A DNA stretch of 64,000 nucleotides from JABFRG01 sp038210445 (lineage in GTDB: Bacteria; Myxococcota_A; Polyangia; Polyangiales; Polyangiaceae), in NCBI GenBank assembly GCA_038210445.1, contig JBBQWQ010000034.1:1-64000 (forward strand), in the 5' to 3' direction. The translations under genes and the position numbers were made by a program. A model generated the notes under the pieces. The model did not search any database. It was not told the DNA's origin and saw only the letters and a list, made by a program, of their open reading frames with translations. Every line of letters begins with the position of its first letter. Position 1 is the first letter of the stretch. This document shows positions 1 through 8,039 of this stretch, one piece after another.

Positions 1-1
1 G

Positions 2-856
2 GCGTACGACCGCCTCGACGGCGCCGAGCGGTTCCGCTCGCGCACGTTCCGGTGGGACACGCCCATCGACGAGGAGTCGTGGCGTGAAGGCCACAACGTG
101 AAGCACCACGGCAACACGAACGTCGCCGGAAAGGACCCGGACATCCACTTCGGCCCCGCGCGCCTCACCGACCAGACGCCGTCCTCGCCGCGGCAGCGGT
201 TCCAGCGCGCCTTCATGGTCGGAGTCCTCGCGCCGAACTTCGCGTTCCTGATGAACACGCACTTCACCGGGCTCAACGACGTGTTCTTCGACAACGGGCT
301 CGAGCAGAAGCTCGACGTCTTGCCCGACCGCTCGCGCGCCAGCAAGGTGCTCGCGTGGAAGCGCTCGCTGCGGAAGTGGGCGCCCTACTACCTGAAGAAC
401 TACGTCTTCTTCCCGCTCCTCGCCGGACCGTTCTTCTGGAAGGTGCTGCTCGGCAACTGGCTCGCAGAGACGATGCGCGACGTGTACTCGGCGGCGACCA
501 TCTACTGCGGTCACGTGGGCGAGGACGTGAAGAGCTACCCCATGGGGGCCCGCCCCAAGAGCCGCGGCGAGTGGTACGCCATGCAGGTGGAGGCCTCCAA
601 CGACTTCGAGGTCAGCCTGCCGGTGTCGGTGCTCTGCGGCGGTCTGGACCGGCAGATCGAGCACCACCTGTTTCCCACCTTGCCGCCGCAACGGCTGCGG
701 GAGATCGCGCCCGCCATCCGCGATATCTGCGAGCGACACGGCGTGGCCTACAAGAGCGCATCGTGGGGAAAGACCCTGCGCAAGGCCCTGGGCCACCTGA
801 TCGCGCTCTCCCGCGACGGCGGCGGGACTCGGGAGATCATCCGGTCGATGGCGTGA
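2..856 (+). CDS. Fatty acid desaturase, C-terminal part (5' end outside window)
   Basis: This is the C-terminal 284 residues of a membrane di-iron acyl-lipid desaturase, which introduces double bonds into fatty acyl chains. The frame is open from base 2, so the start lies upstream. A histidine box HNVKHH is visible near the beginning and the third box QIEHHLFP near residue 213 of the visible part. Both are iron ligands in the FADS family (PF00487). The segment ELNWLAETM-type region between them is hydrophobic (YLKNYVFFPLLAGPFFW). The first histidine box must lie outside the window. The MerR gene begins 22 bp downstream on the same strand, so the two may be co-transcribed. It is not closely similar to the second desaturase of this window at 28.3-29.4 kb. 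Substrate and double-bond position cannot be read from the sequence. Confidence 0.85.
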   Translation, partial: AYDRLDGAERFRSRTFRWDTPIDEESWREGHNVKHHGNTNVAGKDPDIHFGPARLTDQTPSSPRQRFQRAFMVGVLAPNFAFLMNTHFTGLNDVFFDNGLEQKLDVLPDRSRASKVLAWKRSLRKWAPYYLKNYVFFPLLAGPFFWKVLLGNWLAETMRDVYSAATIYCGHVGEDVKSYPMGARPKSRGEWYAMQVEASNDFEVSLPVSVLCGGLDRQIEHHLFPTLPPQRLREIAPAIRDICERHGVAYKSASWGKTLRKALGHLIALSRDGGGTREIIRSMA

Positions 857-878
857 TAGAACGAAAGCACGAACGCGG

Positions 879-1661
879 ATGACCAGCCCAGCCAGCCATA
901 GCGAAGACGGTAGCCCCGAGCACGAGGGCGAGCTCACCATCGACGAGCTCGCGACCCAGACCCGCGTGCCCAGCCGCACCATTCGCTTCTACCAATCGAA
1001 GGGCGCGCTCATGCCGCCGGTCATTCGCGGGCGGGTAGCTTTCTACGGCAAGCCGCACGTCGAGCGCCTCGCGCTGGTCGCGCAGCTTCAGGACCGCGGG
1101 CTCCGCATGGACGCCATTCGCGACCTGTGCTCCAGCATCGATCGCGGCGAGGTGGATCTCGCGGAGTGGCTGGGGGTCGAGCAGCAGATGCAGGCTTCCT
1201 GGGCCAACGACCGCCCGCGTACGGTGACCACCGAAGAGGTCTACGAGCTGTGCGGCGCGCGCCGACCCGGCCTCTTGGCGGACCTGGTTCGCGCGCGGAT
1301 TCTCGAGCCCAAGGGCGACGTGTATCTGCTGGCGAGCCCGGCCCTTTTGGCGGTGGCCATGAAGCTCGAGGGCGCCGGCATCGATCTCGAGACCTCCGCC
1401 GGCGCTGCCACGTTGCTGCGCAAGCACATGGCGCGGGCCGCGGCCGATCTGGTGGAGTTCTTCGTGGACCGCGCGGGGAAGGGTGCCATCGACGCCAAGG
1501 ACGCGGGCGGGCTCTTCGAGGCGCTGCGCCCCACCGGGCAAGAAGCCGTGCGCGTGGTGTTCGGCCGCGAGATGGAGAAGGAGCTGCGCAAGCTCCTCGA
1601 GTCGGGCAAGGCAGCCAAGCTCCCGGCGCTGGCCAAAAGAGCGCGAAAGCGTCGTGCCTAG
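879..1661 (+). CDS. MerR-family transcriptional regulator
   Basis: 260-residue DNA-binding regulator. The N-terminal winged helix-turn-helix of the MerR family spans about residues 18-88, with the typical TRTIRFYQ-like core (here SRTIRFYQSKGAL) followed by a second wing with RVAFYGKPHVERL. The remaining 170 residues form a long alpha-helical effector region with no recognisable ligand domain and no conserved metal-binding cysteines, so a metal sensor is unlikely. It starts 22 bp after the desaturase stop and probably shares its transcript, which suggests it could control lipid desaturation; that link is inference from position only. The C-terminus is Lys/Arg-rich (KRARKRRA). Confidence 0.85.
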   Translation: MTSPASHSEDGSPEHEGELTIDELATQTRVPSRTIRFYQSKGALMPPVIRGRVAFYGKPHVERLALVAQLQDRGLRMDAIRDLCSSIDRGEVDLAEWLGVEQQMQASWANDRPRTVTTEEVYELCGARRPGLLADLVRARILEPKGDVYLLASPALLAVAMKLEGAGIDLETSAGAATLLRKHMARAAADLVEFFVDRAGKGAIDAKDAGGLFEALRPTGQEAVRVVFGREMEKELRKLLESGKAAKLPALAKRARKRRA

Positions 1662-1668
1662 GCACATC

Positions 1669-2157
1669 ATGCGCACCATGGCTTCTCGTCGCTTCCTCGC
1701 CGCTCCGTTCGTGGTCACCGTTGCCGCCGGCTGTCACGGAGGCGCCGCGGCGCCGATATCGCACAACCCGCCGGAGCTCACGCCGCCGGCAGCGTCGGCC
1801 ATGCCTTCTGCGACGGCGTCTGCACCGGTGGTCGTAGCGCCGCCCAGCGCGCCGACAGCCGTACCCACCACGTTGCCCAGCAGCGGTCCGGCCCGAACCG
1901 ACCGCACCTGGCTGGTGAAGCAGGAGGGCGGCGCGTGCACTTCCGAGATTCCCCCCGACTGCTCGCAGTTCCCCTGCCAGACGTCGAAGCCGGTGCCCTA
2001 TCGCTGTCCGCCGGCCCCCGAGTTTCCTGCGACCGTGCGCCGGTGGGCGGGGAATGTCGCGTGTATAATACAGGCGACGCCGCGAATGGACTGTCCGCCC
2101 GCCTCGAGCTGCAATCCGCCGCCCGCGAACTACGTGCGAGTCCCTTGCCCAGATTGA
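1669..2157 (+). CDS. Small secreted lipoprotein, unknown function
   Basis: 162-residue predicted lipoprotein. The N-terminus MRTMASRRFLAAPF leads to a lipobox ending AAGC at about residue 22, followed by a Pro/Ala/Ser-rich low-complexity stretch (about 27-80) and a compact Cys-rich domain with eight cysteines (EGGACTS, DCSQFPCQT, YRCPP, MDCPPASSCNP). Cysteines in the second half are probably paired in disulfides, as expected for a periplasmic or surface domain. ATG 1669 is chosen because it gives the complete signal peptide; ATG 1678 is possible. No family is recognised. Confidence 0.65.
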   Translation: MRTMASRRFLAAPFVVTVAAGCHGGAAAPISHNPPELTPPAASAMPSATASAPVVVAPPSAPTAVPTTLPSSGPARTDRTWLVKQEGGACTSEIPPDCSQFPCQTSKPVPYRCPPAPEFPATVRRWAGNVACIIQATPRMDCPPASSCNPPPANYVRVPCPD

Positions 2158-2185
2158 TTCCCGCGTTCCGGCGTAGACTTCTGGC

Positions 2186-2572
2186 ATGCCCTCTAGAAAC
2201 GTCACGTCTCCCGCGGCTGCGGCTGCTGCCCTCACCGAACTATGGTCGCCACGCGTGCTCGCCGAGGTCGACGACGCGTACGTAAAAGTGGCCAAGGTGA
2301 AGGGCACCCTGGCCTGGCACGCGCACCCGGACGAAGACGAGCTGTTCCTGGTGCTTCGCGGGCACCTGCGCATCGAGATGGAGGCTGGAGCGGTGGAGCT
2401 CGGCCCCGGCGAGATGTACGTGGTCGCCAAGGGCGTGCGCCACAACCCCGTCGCCGACGAGGAGTGTCACCTCTTGCTCATCGAGAAGAAGAGCACGATC
2501 CACACCGGCGACGTGATCACCGAGAAGACCCGCTCGCTCGACGAGCAACGGCGACCTCTGCCTGCGAAGTGA
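2186..2572 (+). CDS. Single-domain cupin protein
   Basis: 128-residue cupin of the small stand-alone type (Cupin_2, PF07883). The metal-binding motif 1 is visible as WHAHPDEDELFLVLRG around residues 43-58 (two His and a Glu), and motif 2 as PGEMYVVAKGVRHNP around 74-88. Such proteins bind a divalent metal in a small beta barrel and act as isomerases, dioxygenases or sensors. The substrate cannot be inferred. It lies 28 bp behind the lipoprotein gene, and the next genes are convergent. Confidence 0.85.
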   Translation: MPSRNVTSPAAAAAALTELWSPRVLAEVDDAYVKVAKVKGTLAWHAHPDEDELFLVLRGHLRIEMEAGAVELGPGEMYVVAKGVRHNPVADEECHLLLIEKKSTIHTGDVITEKTRSLDEQRRPLPAK

Positions 2573-2575
2573 GGC

Positions 2576-2821
2576 TCAAGGGCCGGCGCAGGCGCCATCG
2601 ACGCAGGCGCCGGTGGGCGGCCGACCTCTCATCTTGGCCCACACGGTTTGGACGAGACCGATGGTCCAGCAGGTGGGGCAGCCGCGAAGGGCGACGAGCG
2701 CCACCGGAAGGAGCAGCAGCATCGGCCACCCGAGGCTGCCGTAGGCTGCCAAGGTGGCCAGCGCGCCCACGCCGACCAGGCCGCGCAAAAGGTGCTCGGT
2801 GAGCGACTTGCTGGCGAACAT
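2576..2821 (-). CDS. Small membrane protein with CPTC motif
   Basis: 81-residue membrane protein with two adjoining hydrophobic segments (about residues 12-28 and 31-46), followed by a CPTC motif (RGCPTCWTIGLVQTV) and a second Cys pair near the C-terminus (GACVDGAC). It resembles the short transmembrane partners of rhodanese/DUF2892 proteins, but assignment to a named family is not firm. Its ATG shares one base with the stop of the upstream DUF2892 gene (TGATG arrangement), so the pair is translationally coupled. The cysteines suggest a role in sulfur or metal chemistry at the membrane; this is inference. Confidence 0.7.
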   Translation of the reverse strand: MFASKSLTEHLLRGLVGVGALATLAAYGSLGWPMLLLLPVALVALRGCPTCWTIGLVQTVWAKMRGRPPTGACVDGACAGP

Positions 2822-3033
2822 CAGGTTTGCCGCGCCGGGCAGGTGCTCTTTCCCATGAGCGCGTAGCCCAGGCAGCTGCCGAAGAGCGCCGTGCCCAGCA
2901 TGTAGAGCGCAGGCAACCCGAAAGCGAGTAGCCGAAGCGGAAGCGAGTAGGGGGCCAAGACCGCGCAGGTAGCCAGCGGCAGGGCGCCCAGCACCCGCAG
3001 CCAGCGATCGCGAGAGCCGACGTTGTGATTCAT
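2821..3033 (-). CDS. DUF2892 (YgaP-like transmembrane) protein
   Basis: 70-residue membrane protein starting MNHNVGSRDRWLRVLGA, which is the hallmark N-terminus of DUF2892/YgaP-type proteins, followed by two transmembrane helices and a GSCLGY...STCPA C-terminus. The reading frame is open further upstream, but ATG 3033 is preceded by a good ribosome binding site (AAGGAG 8 bp upstream) and matches the family start. It is the first gene of a two-gene unit with the CPTC membrane protein and is divergent from the sigma-factor pair, with about 106 bp of shared upstream DNA. Confidence 0.85.
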   Translation of the reverse strand: MNHNVGSRDRWLRVLGALPLATCAVLAPYSLPLRLLAFGLPALYMLGTALFGSCLGYALMGKSTCPARQT

Positions 3034-3139
3034 GAGTTCTATCTCCTTGCTGGAAGGAGGCGCGACCCCTGCCGAAGGATTCTCAAAAAAACGTGGGCCG
3101 GTCGAAATCCTTTTCCGGCTGCCGTCGCTCCTTTCTCCG

Positions 3140-3334
3140 ATGGACCACGCGCGCGCCCGCCGCATTGCTACGCTCATGGCTATGTTGACCCGCGAGCTTC
3201 GGGAGGCGCTCCTCTTCGTCGACGTGCTTGGCCTGCCGCCAGCCGAGGCCGCGCGGCGCTTGCGAGTGGACGCTACGTTGCTCGGGGAGCGTCTCGTTCT
3301 GGCGCGGGCCTTGGTCTTTCAGGACCGCCCGTGA
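3140..3334 (+). CDS. Short sigma-70 region 4-like protein
   Basis: 64-residue protein whose body (LTRELREALLFVDVLGLPPAEAARRLRVD, split here as a long helix-turn-helix) looks like an isolated sigma-70 region 4, the part that contacts the -35 element. There is no region 2. The stop codon overlaps the GTG start of the full ECF sigma gene in a GTGA arrangement, so the two are translated together. ATG 3140 is used; ATG 3176 or 3182 would trim the N-terminus but keep the helix-turn-helix. It may be a modulator of its partner sigma factor or a remnant of a tandem duplication; the sequence does not decide. Confidence 0.55.
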   Translation: MDHARARRIATLMAMLTRELREALLFVDVLGLPPAEAARRLRVDATLLGERLVLARALVFQDRP

Positions 3335-3891
3335 CCCGGAGCCGGGAAGGCGAAGACGCGCTGGTAGAGGCGGCGCGGGCTGGCGATCGCGCTGCCATCG
3401 AGCAGCTCCTGGTACGGTATCAGCCAGACGTGCGGCGTTTCGCGCGGCACGTTTGCCAGACCAGCGAAGACGCCGACGATGCGGTGCAGCACACGCTGGT
3501 GCAGTTCTCCCGGCAGATGGGCACGGCGCACGCGGTCGCGCGGTGGACGAGCTGGCTGTTCACCGTGGTAAAGCACGAGTGCATGCGCCTCATTGCGCGG
3601 GCGCGGCGTACCGGGCCGCTGGAGGAGGCGGACGACGCAGTCCTCCTCGAGCGAGCGCTCACCGGCCGGGCCGACGCCGAGCTCTCGCTGGCCTTGCAGC
3701 AAGCCTTCGGGCGCCTCGACGCCGAGCTGCGGCAGGTGGTGTTCTTGCGCGACGTGGAGCAGCTGAGCGGCCCCGAGGTGGCGGCAGAGCTGGGCATCAC
3801 GGTAGAGGCCATGAAGAGCCGCCTGCACCGCGGCCGCACGGTGCTCCGCCGGGAGCTCTCGGTGGAGATCGTCGGCGCCGGCACCGCATGA
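3331..3891 (+). CDS. ECF-type RNA polymerase sigma factor
   Basis: 186-residue extracytoplasmic-function sigma factor. Region 2 lies at about residues 15-75 (QLLVRYQPDVRRFARHVC, then EDADDAVQHTLVQFSRQ, the core-binding and -10 recognition part). Region 4 lies at about 115-175 (LRQVVFLRDVEQLSGPEVA, then the recognition helix ITVEAMKSRLHRGR). GTG 3331 overlaps the stop of the preceding mini-sigma gene by 4 nt; the longer open frame upstream has no family similarity. No anti-sigma gene follows. The divergent membrane proteins at 2.6-3.0 kb are candidate partners or targets. Confidence 0.88.
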   Translation: MTRSREGEDALVEAARAGDRAAIEQLLVRYQPDVRRFARHVCQTSEDADDAVQHTLVQFSRQMGTAHAVARWTSWLFTVVKHECMRLIARARRTGPLEEADDAVLLERALTGRADAELSLALQQAFGRLDAELRQVVFLRDVEQLSGPEVAAELGITVEAMKSRLHRGRTVLRRELSVEIVGAGTA

Positions 3892-3909
3892 GTGTGCCCG
3901 TGCTGCGGA

Positions 3910-6900
3910 TCAGGAACGCTTGGGGCGCTTGGCTCTCGGCGCGCCCGTGCTCGCGCGCTTCTTGGCACTGGTGCTCTTGGAAGCGGCGCTCTTGGCGCGG
4001 CGAAACCCCTTTCGACCGCGCCACTTGCGCGCAGGCTCCGGGGGCGGCTCGGGTCGATCCTCGATGCGCAGCGTCTCGAGGTCGACCTCTGCATCGGTGC
4101 GGCGCACCCGCTGGTAGTGGATGGTCTTGCCGTCCTTCTCGAAGGAGTCCTCGCGCAGCTCCACCGCGTGCGCGCGGGCAAGGGCGCCGAGCAAGAGGCC
4201 GAGCTCGTGGCGATCGATGCCCAGCTCTATCTGCAGCTGGCCCACGGTGGGCGCGGTCGCGCGCGCGTTGAGGCTCTCGAGAATCTTCTCCAGGCTGACC
4301 TGGTCCGTGCGCGTTGGCGTTCGGAACGTCTGCGCCTCGCACGCGCCGGGGTCGCACACATCGCAGATGCCGCAGGGCTCTCCCGAGTCGTGCTGATCGC
4401 CGAAATGTCGCACCAGACCCAGCATGCGGCAGGTGGACGACTCGGCGAAGCGCCGCATCTTCTCCAGCTGCTCCACCTTGTGCGCGCGTTGCCTTGCGTA
4501 GGCCGCGCGGAAGTCGAGGCTGCCGTCGCCGGGGTGAACCAGGCCCTCTGGGTCGACGCGCACACCGGCGTGCACCGAGAGCTTCTCGAGGACCTTCTCC
4601 AGCACCTCGGCCTTCACCTTCGCTTTGCGGGCCAGCTCTGCCAGATGCAGCGGACCCTTGGCGAGCGTCTTCTCCACCTGCGCCAGCTGGGCCTCCGGGG
4701 GGTAGTCGCGCTCCAGGAAGAACTCGTGGGTCTTGGTGTCGCTGAAGCCGTAGAGCAGCACCGCCCGCGAGGGATCTCCGTCGCGTCCGGCGCGGCCGAT
4801 CTCCTGGTAGTAGCCCTCGAGAGTGGCGGGTAGCGCGGTGTGCACCACGGTGCGAACGTTGGATTTGTCGATACCCATACCGAACGCGGTAGTGGCGACT
4901 ACCACGTCGTACTTGCCATTGATGAATGCGGTTTGCACGCGATCGCGCACTTCGGGAGAGAGGCCCGCATGGTAGGCCGCCGCGCGAATTCGCGGGCTGA
5001 GCGCCTTGGCCAACGACTCGGCCTCCTTGCGGGTGGGCGCGTACACGATTGCCGGCCGTCGCCCGTGCGGCGCGAGAATCTCGCGCACCAGCGGCATGCG
5101 CTCGCTGGGGTTTCGCTCCAGAACCTCTACTGCGATGTTGGTTCGCCGGAATCCGTGAATGAAGCGCTGCGGATTCGCCAGCCGTAGCTGGGTCGCAATG
5201 TCGTCTTGCACCGCCGGCGTCGCCGTCGCGGTGAGCGCCACGATGGGCGTCGGCATGAGGAGCGGCAAGCGCTCTCCCAGCATTCGGTAGTCGGGACGGA
5301 AGTCGTGGCCCCACTGGGAGATGCAGTGCGCCTCATCGATGGCGATGAGCGAAGGTTTGCGCCGCGCCAGCATCTCGGGAAACCCACGCACCCGTAGCCG
5401 CTCCGGTGCAATGAACAGAAAGTCGAGCGCACCCTCCAGGTAGGCCTTGCATACCTCGCGCGACTCCATCCGATCGCGACCCGCATGAATGCGCGCGGCT
5501 GCGAATCCCAGCTCGACCAGCTTCGACACCTGGTCTTCCATGAGCGCCACCAGCGGGCTCACCACCAGCGTGGTGCCCCCGCGGGCGATGCCCGGTAGCT
5601 GATAGCAAAGCGATTTGCCCGCGCCGGTGGGCATCACCAGCAGCACGTCGTCGCCCGAAGCCACCGACCGACACACCGCCTCCTGATACGGCCGAAACGC
5701 CGCCAAATGAAAGGCATCGCGAAGCAGCGAAGCAAGGTCCCTCGCGCCACCCCGCGCGCTCGCGGGAGGGGGCAAGGGCAGGGAACCCGCATATCCCGCA
5801 CCTTCGCCTCCCGTCCCGCTTGCACGCGGGGTGAGGGTACCCGCGCGTTCGCCTCCCGTCCCGCTTGCGGGATGGGCTGGGGGGAGGGGACCTGCATCTC
5901 CACTCTGCGCACCCGCCACCTTGTTCGCCGGCAGTGCATACGGATACTCCCGCAGCTTGTTTTCGGCCGGCCCGCTGCTTCGAATGGTCCCCACCACCTC
6001 GCGCACATAGGCCTCGATATCCTCCATGAACGGCTCGAGCTCGCCCTGCCTTCGCTCGATGCGACCGAGCTTGGCCTCCCACTCGCCGGTCATCGCCGGG
6101 CTCTTCACGTGCGGATGCACCCGCTCGATGAGGCCGATGCCCTTGTCTGTGGCCCGCAGCGCCTTGCCCTCTCGCAGCACGTACCCGCGCCGCAACAGCG
6201 TCTCCAAGATCGCCGCGCGGGTGGCCGGCGTTCCGAGCCCGCGCGCCCGCATCGCCTCCGACATCTCCTTCTCCTCGAGCCCGCGGCCAGCCGTCTCCAT
6301 CGCCGTGAGCACCGTCGCGTCGTTCAGATGCGGCGGCGGTTGGGTCTGCTTCGGCGTCACTTTCGTCTTCAGCACCTTCACGGGCATCCCCTTCTGCAGG
6401 CCCCCCGGCAGGGTCGGCTCTTGTCCCTTGTTCGCTGCCGTGCGCGCTCCGCCTACGTCCAGCACCTTCCAGCCCACTTGCTCGATGCTCGTTCCCGAGC
6501 TGGTGTACGCGTCGGCCACCGCATCCGCGACGATGTGCGTGGTCACGGTGGTCACCGCGAAGATGTGCTCGTCGTGCCACGCCGCAAGAAGGCGCCGGCA
6601 AACGAGGTCGTAGATCTTCCGCTCGTCGGCCGGCAAGCTGGCCGGCGCCGGGGTTTGCGTGGGCAGGATCGCATGGTGATCGCTGACCCGTGTATCATCC
6701 ACGAATCGCGTCGATAGCTTGGGCAGAGCGAGCCCCGCCGCGATGGGCGCAGGCAGGAGTCCCGCATACGCTGGCGCAATCGCATCCACGATGTCGGGCA
6801 GCGTCGCCGCTACTGTGCTCGAGAGATGCCGGCTGTCGGTGCGCGGATAGCTCAGGATCTTCCATCGCTCGTACAGGCTCTGCGCTACCCCGAGGGTGCG

Positions 6901-7812
6901 CTGCGCGGTGAATCCGTAGAGGCGGTTGGCGTGCCGCTGCAGCTCCGTGAGATCGTACAGCTGCGGCGGCGGAACCTTGCGCACTTCCCGGGTCACCGAG
7001 GCAATCTGCGCCGCGCCGCGCTTGGCGCGCTCCTCTAGCCGCGCCGCCTCTTCGCCATCGATGGGCAGCCGGCGTGCCTCCGGGCCCTTCACGCCGGGGC
7101 GCAGATATACGCCTTCGTAGGTGCGCGGCCCGCTCTCTGCCGGCCCCGCATCGAACGCAGCGCGCAGCTCCAGGTAGTCCTCTGGCACGAAGTTTCGGAT
7201 CTCGAGCTCTCGCTCCACGAGCATGGCCAACGTCGGCGTTTGCACGCGCCCCACCGAGAGGTTGTCGTCGTAGAGCAAGCTGTAGGCGCGCGAAAGGTTC
7301 ATGCCCACCAGCCAGTCGGCGCGGCTCCGGGCCCGCGCGGCGTCGGCCAGCGGCTCGAACGCCGCGCCGTCTTGCAAGCTACGAAAGCCCTTGGCGATGG
7401 CGTCTGGCGTGAGCGACGAGATCCACAGGCGTCGCACCGGCTTCTTCGAGCGCGCGGCCTCGTAGATGTAGCGGAAGATGAGCTCGCCCTCACGGCCCGC
7501 GTCGGTGGCGCACACCACGTCGCGAATCTCCCGTGAAACGAGCAATTTTCGCAGCACTTCGTACTGCGCCTTGGTCTCTTCGCCCACCACCAGGGGCCAG
7601 GCCTCGGGCAGCATCGGCAACAGCTCCATGCGCCAGGTCTTCCACCGCGGGTCTACCTGCGCCGGCTCCGCCAGCGCCACCAGGTGCCCGATGGCCCAGC
7701 TCACCACGTGGGTGTCGCTGCGGAAGAGCCCGGTACCCCGCTCGCTGGCTCCCAAGACCGCGGCGATGTCCCGCGCCACACCCGGCTTCTCTGCAATCAC
7801 GAGGGTACGCAT
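3910..7812 (-). CDS. topB: DNA topoisomerase III - RecQ helicase fusion
   Basis: 1300-residue single-chain fusion. Residues 1-620 are a type IA topoisomerase III: Toprim Glu in VIAEKP (4-9), acidic motif DAGREGE (104-110), and the strand-cleaving Tyr322 in SYPRTDSRHL. Residues about 690-1220 are a RecQ helicase: Walker A PTGAGKS (728-734), DEAH box (826-829), TATAT motif III, QEIGRAGRDG motif VI, and a RecQ zinc-binding region ending CGICDVC. The C-terminus is Lys/Arg/Ser-rich. Separate RecQ and TopoIII proteins cooperate to unwind and decatenate double Holliday junctions; here both activities are joined by a low-complexity linker (about 630-690). ATG 7812 gives the canonical MRTLVIAEKP start; the frame runs open to 8283 only because it enters remains of another gene. 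Confidence 0.93.
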   Translation of the reverse strand: MRTLVIAEKPGVARDIAAVLGASERGTGLFRSDTHVVSWAIGHLVALAEPAQVDPRWKTWRMELLPMLPEAWPLVVGEETKAQYEVLRKLLVSREIRDVVCATDAGREGELIFRYIYEAARSKKPVRRLWISSLTPDAIAKGFRSLQDGAAFEPLADAARARSRADWLVGMNLSRAYSLLYDDNLSVGRVQTPTLAMLVERELEIRNFVPEDYLELRAAFDAGPAESGPRTYEGVYLRPGVKGPEARRLPIDGEEAARLEERAKRGAAQIASVTREVRKVPPPQLYDLTELQRHANRLYGFTAQRTLGVAQSLYERWKILSYPRTDSRHLSSTVAATLPDIVDAIAPAYAGLLPAPIAAGLALPKLSTRFVDDTRVSDHHAILPTQTPAPASLPADERKIYDLVCRRLLAAWHDEHIFAVTTVTTHIVADAVADAYTSSGTSIEQVGWKVLDVGGARTAANKGQEPTLPGGLQKGMPVKVLKTKVTPKQTQPPPHLNDATVLTAMETAGRGLEEKEMSEAMRARGLGTPATRAAILETLLRRGYVLREGKALRATDKGIGLIERVHPHVKSPAMTGEWEAKLGRIERRQGELEPFMEDIEAYVREVVGTIRSSGPAENKLREYPYALPANKVAGAQSGDAGPLPPAHPASGTGGERAGTLTPRASGTGGEGAGYAGSLPLPPPASARGGARDLASLLRDAFHLAAFRPYQEAVCRSVASGDDVLLVMPTGAGKSLCYQLPGIARGGTTLVVSPLVALMEDQVSKLVELGFAAARIHAGRDRMESREVCKAYLEGALDFLFIAPERLRVRGFPEMLARRKPSLIAIDEAHCISQWGHDFRPDYRMLGERLPLLMPTPIVALTATATPAVQDDIATQLRLANPQRFIHGFRRTNIAVEVLERNPSERMPLVREILAPHGRRPAIVYAPTRKEAESLAKALSPRIRAAAYHAGLSPEVRDRVQTAFINGKYDVVVATTAFGMGIDKSNVRTVVHTALPATLEGYYQEIGRAGRDGDPSRAVLLYGFSDTKTHEFFLERDYPPEAQLAQVEKTLAKGPLHLAELARKAKVKAEVLEKVLEKLSVHAGVRVDPEGLVHPGDGSLDFRAAYARQRAHKVEQLEKMRRFAESSTCRMLGLVRHFGDQHDSGEPCGICDVCDPGACEAQTFRTPTRTDQVSLEKILESLNARATAPTVGQLQIELGIDRHELGLLLGALARAHAVELREDSFEKDGKTIHYQRVRRTDAEVDLETLRIEDRPEPPPEPARKWRGRKGFRRAKSAASKSTSAKKRASTGAPRAKRPKRS
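5803..5868. repeat. 45-bp period DNA repeat inside the fusion linker
   Basis: Two identical 21-bp blocks (beginning TTCGCCTCCCGTCCCGC) at 5803-5823 and 5848-5868 are spaced 45 bp apart, i.e. 15 codons, so translation gives the paired peptides ASGTGGERAG and ASGTGGEGAG. Flanking DNA at 5745-5905 is GC-rich and rich in short palindromes (for example CGCTCGCGGG), unlike ordinary codon usage nearby. It looks like a small dispersed repeat element that lies in frame between the topoisomerase and helicase domains. Confidence 0.7.
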
Positions 7813-8039
7813 CGACCGCGCGCATCTTTGCACACCGCGTGCCTTCATGCGTGGCTCTCGATGCGAATCGTACATCCCCGAGGGGCTGCCACGAGCGTCG
7901 ACGCGTGCAGCGTGTCTCGGGCCAAAAGTGCCCGTCCTCGGACGACGACTTGGGCTCTCGGTCGCTGCCACGCCCCCTTCGGGCCGGTCGCGCACTTCGT
8001 CTCGGGCCGGGCCTCGTCGGAACGGGACAACCCCGAGAT

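Noticed and set aside
3420..4271. Other-frame open frames over the sigma factor gene and the topB-recQ 3' end
   Set aside because: They overlap well-supported sigma factor and RecQ coding and show Arg/Ala-rich shadow composition.
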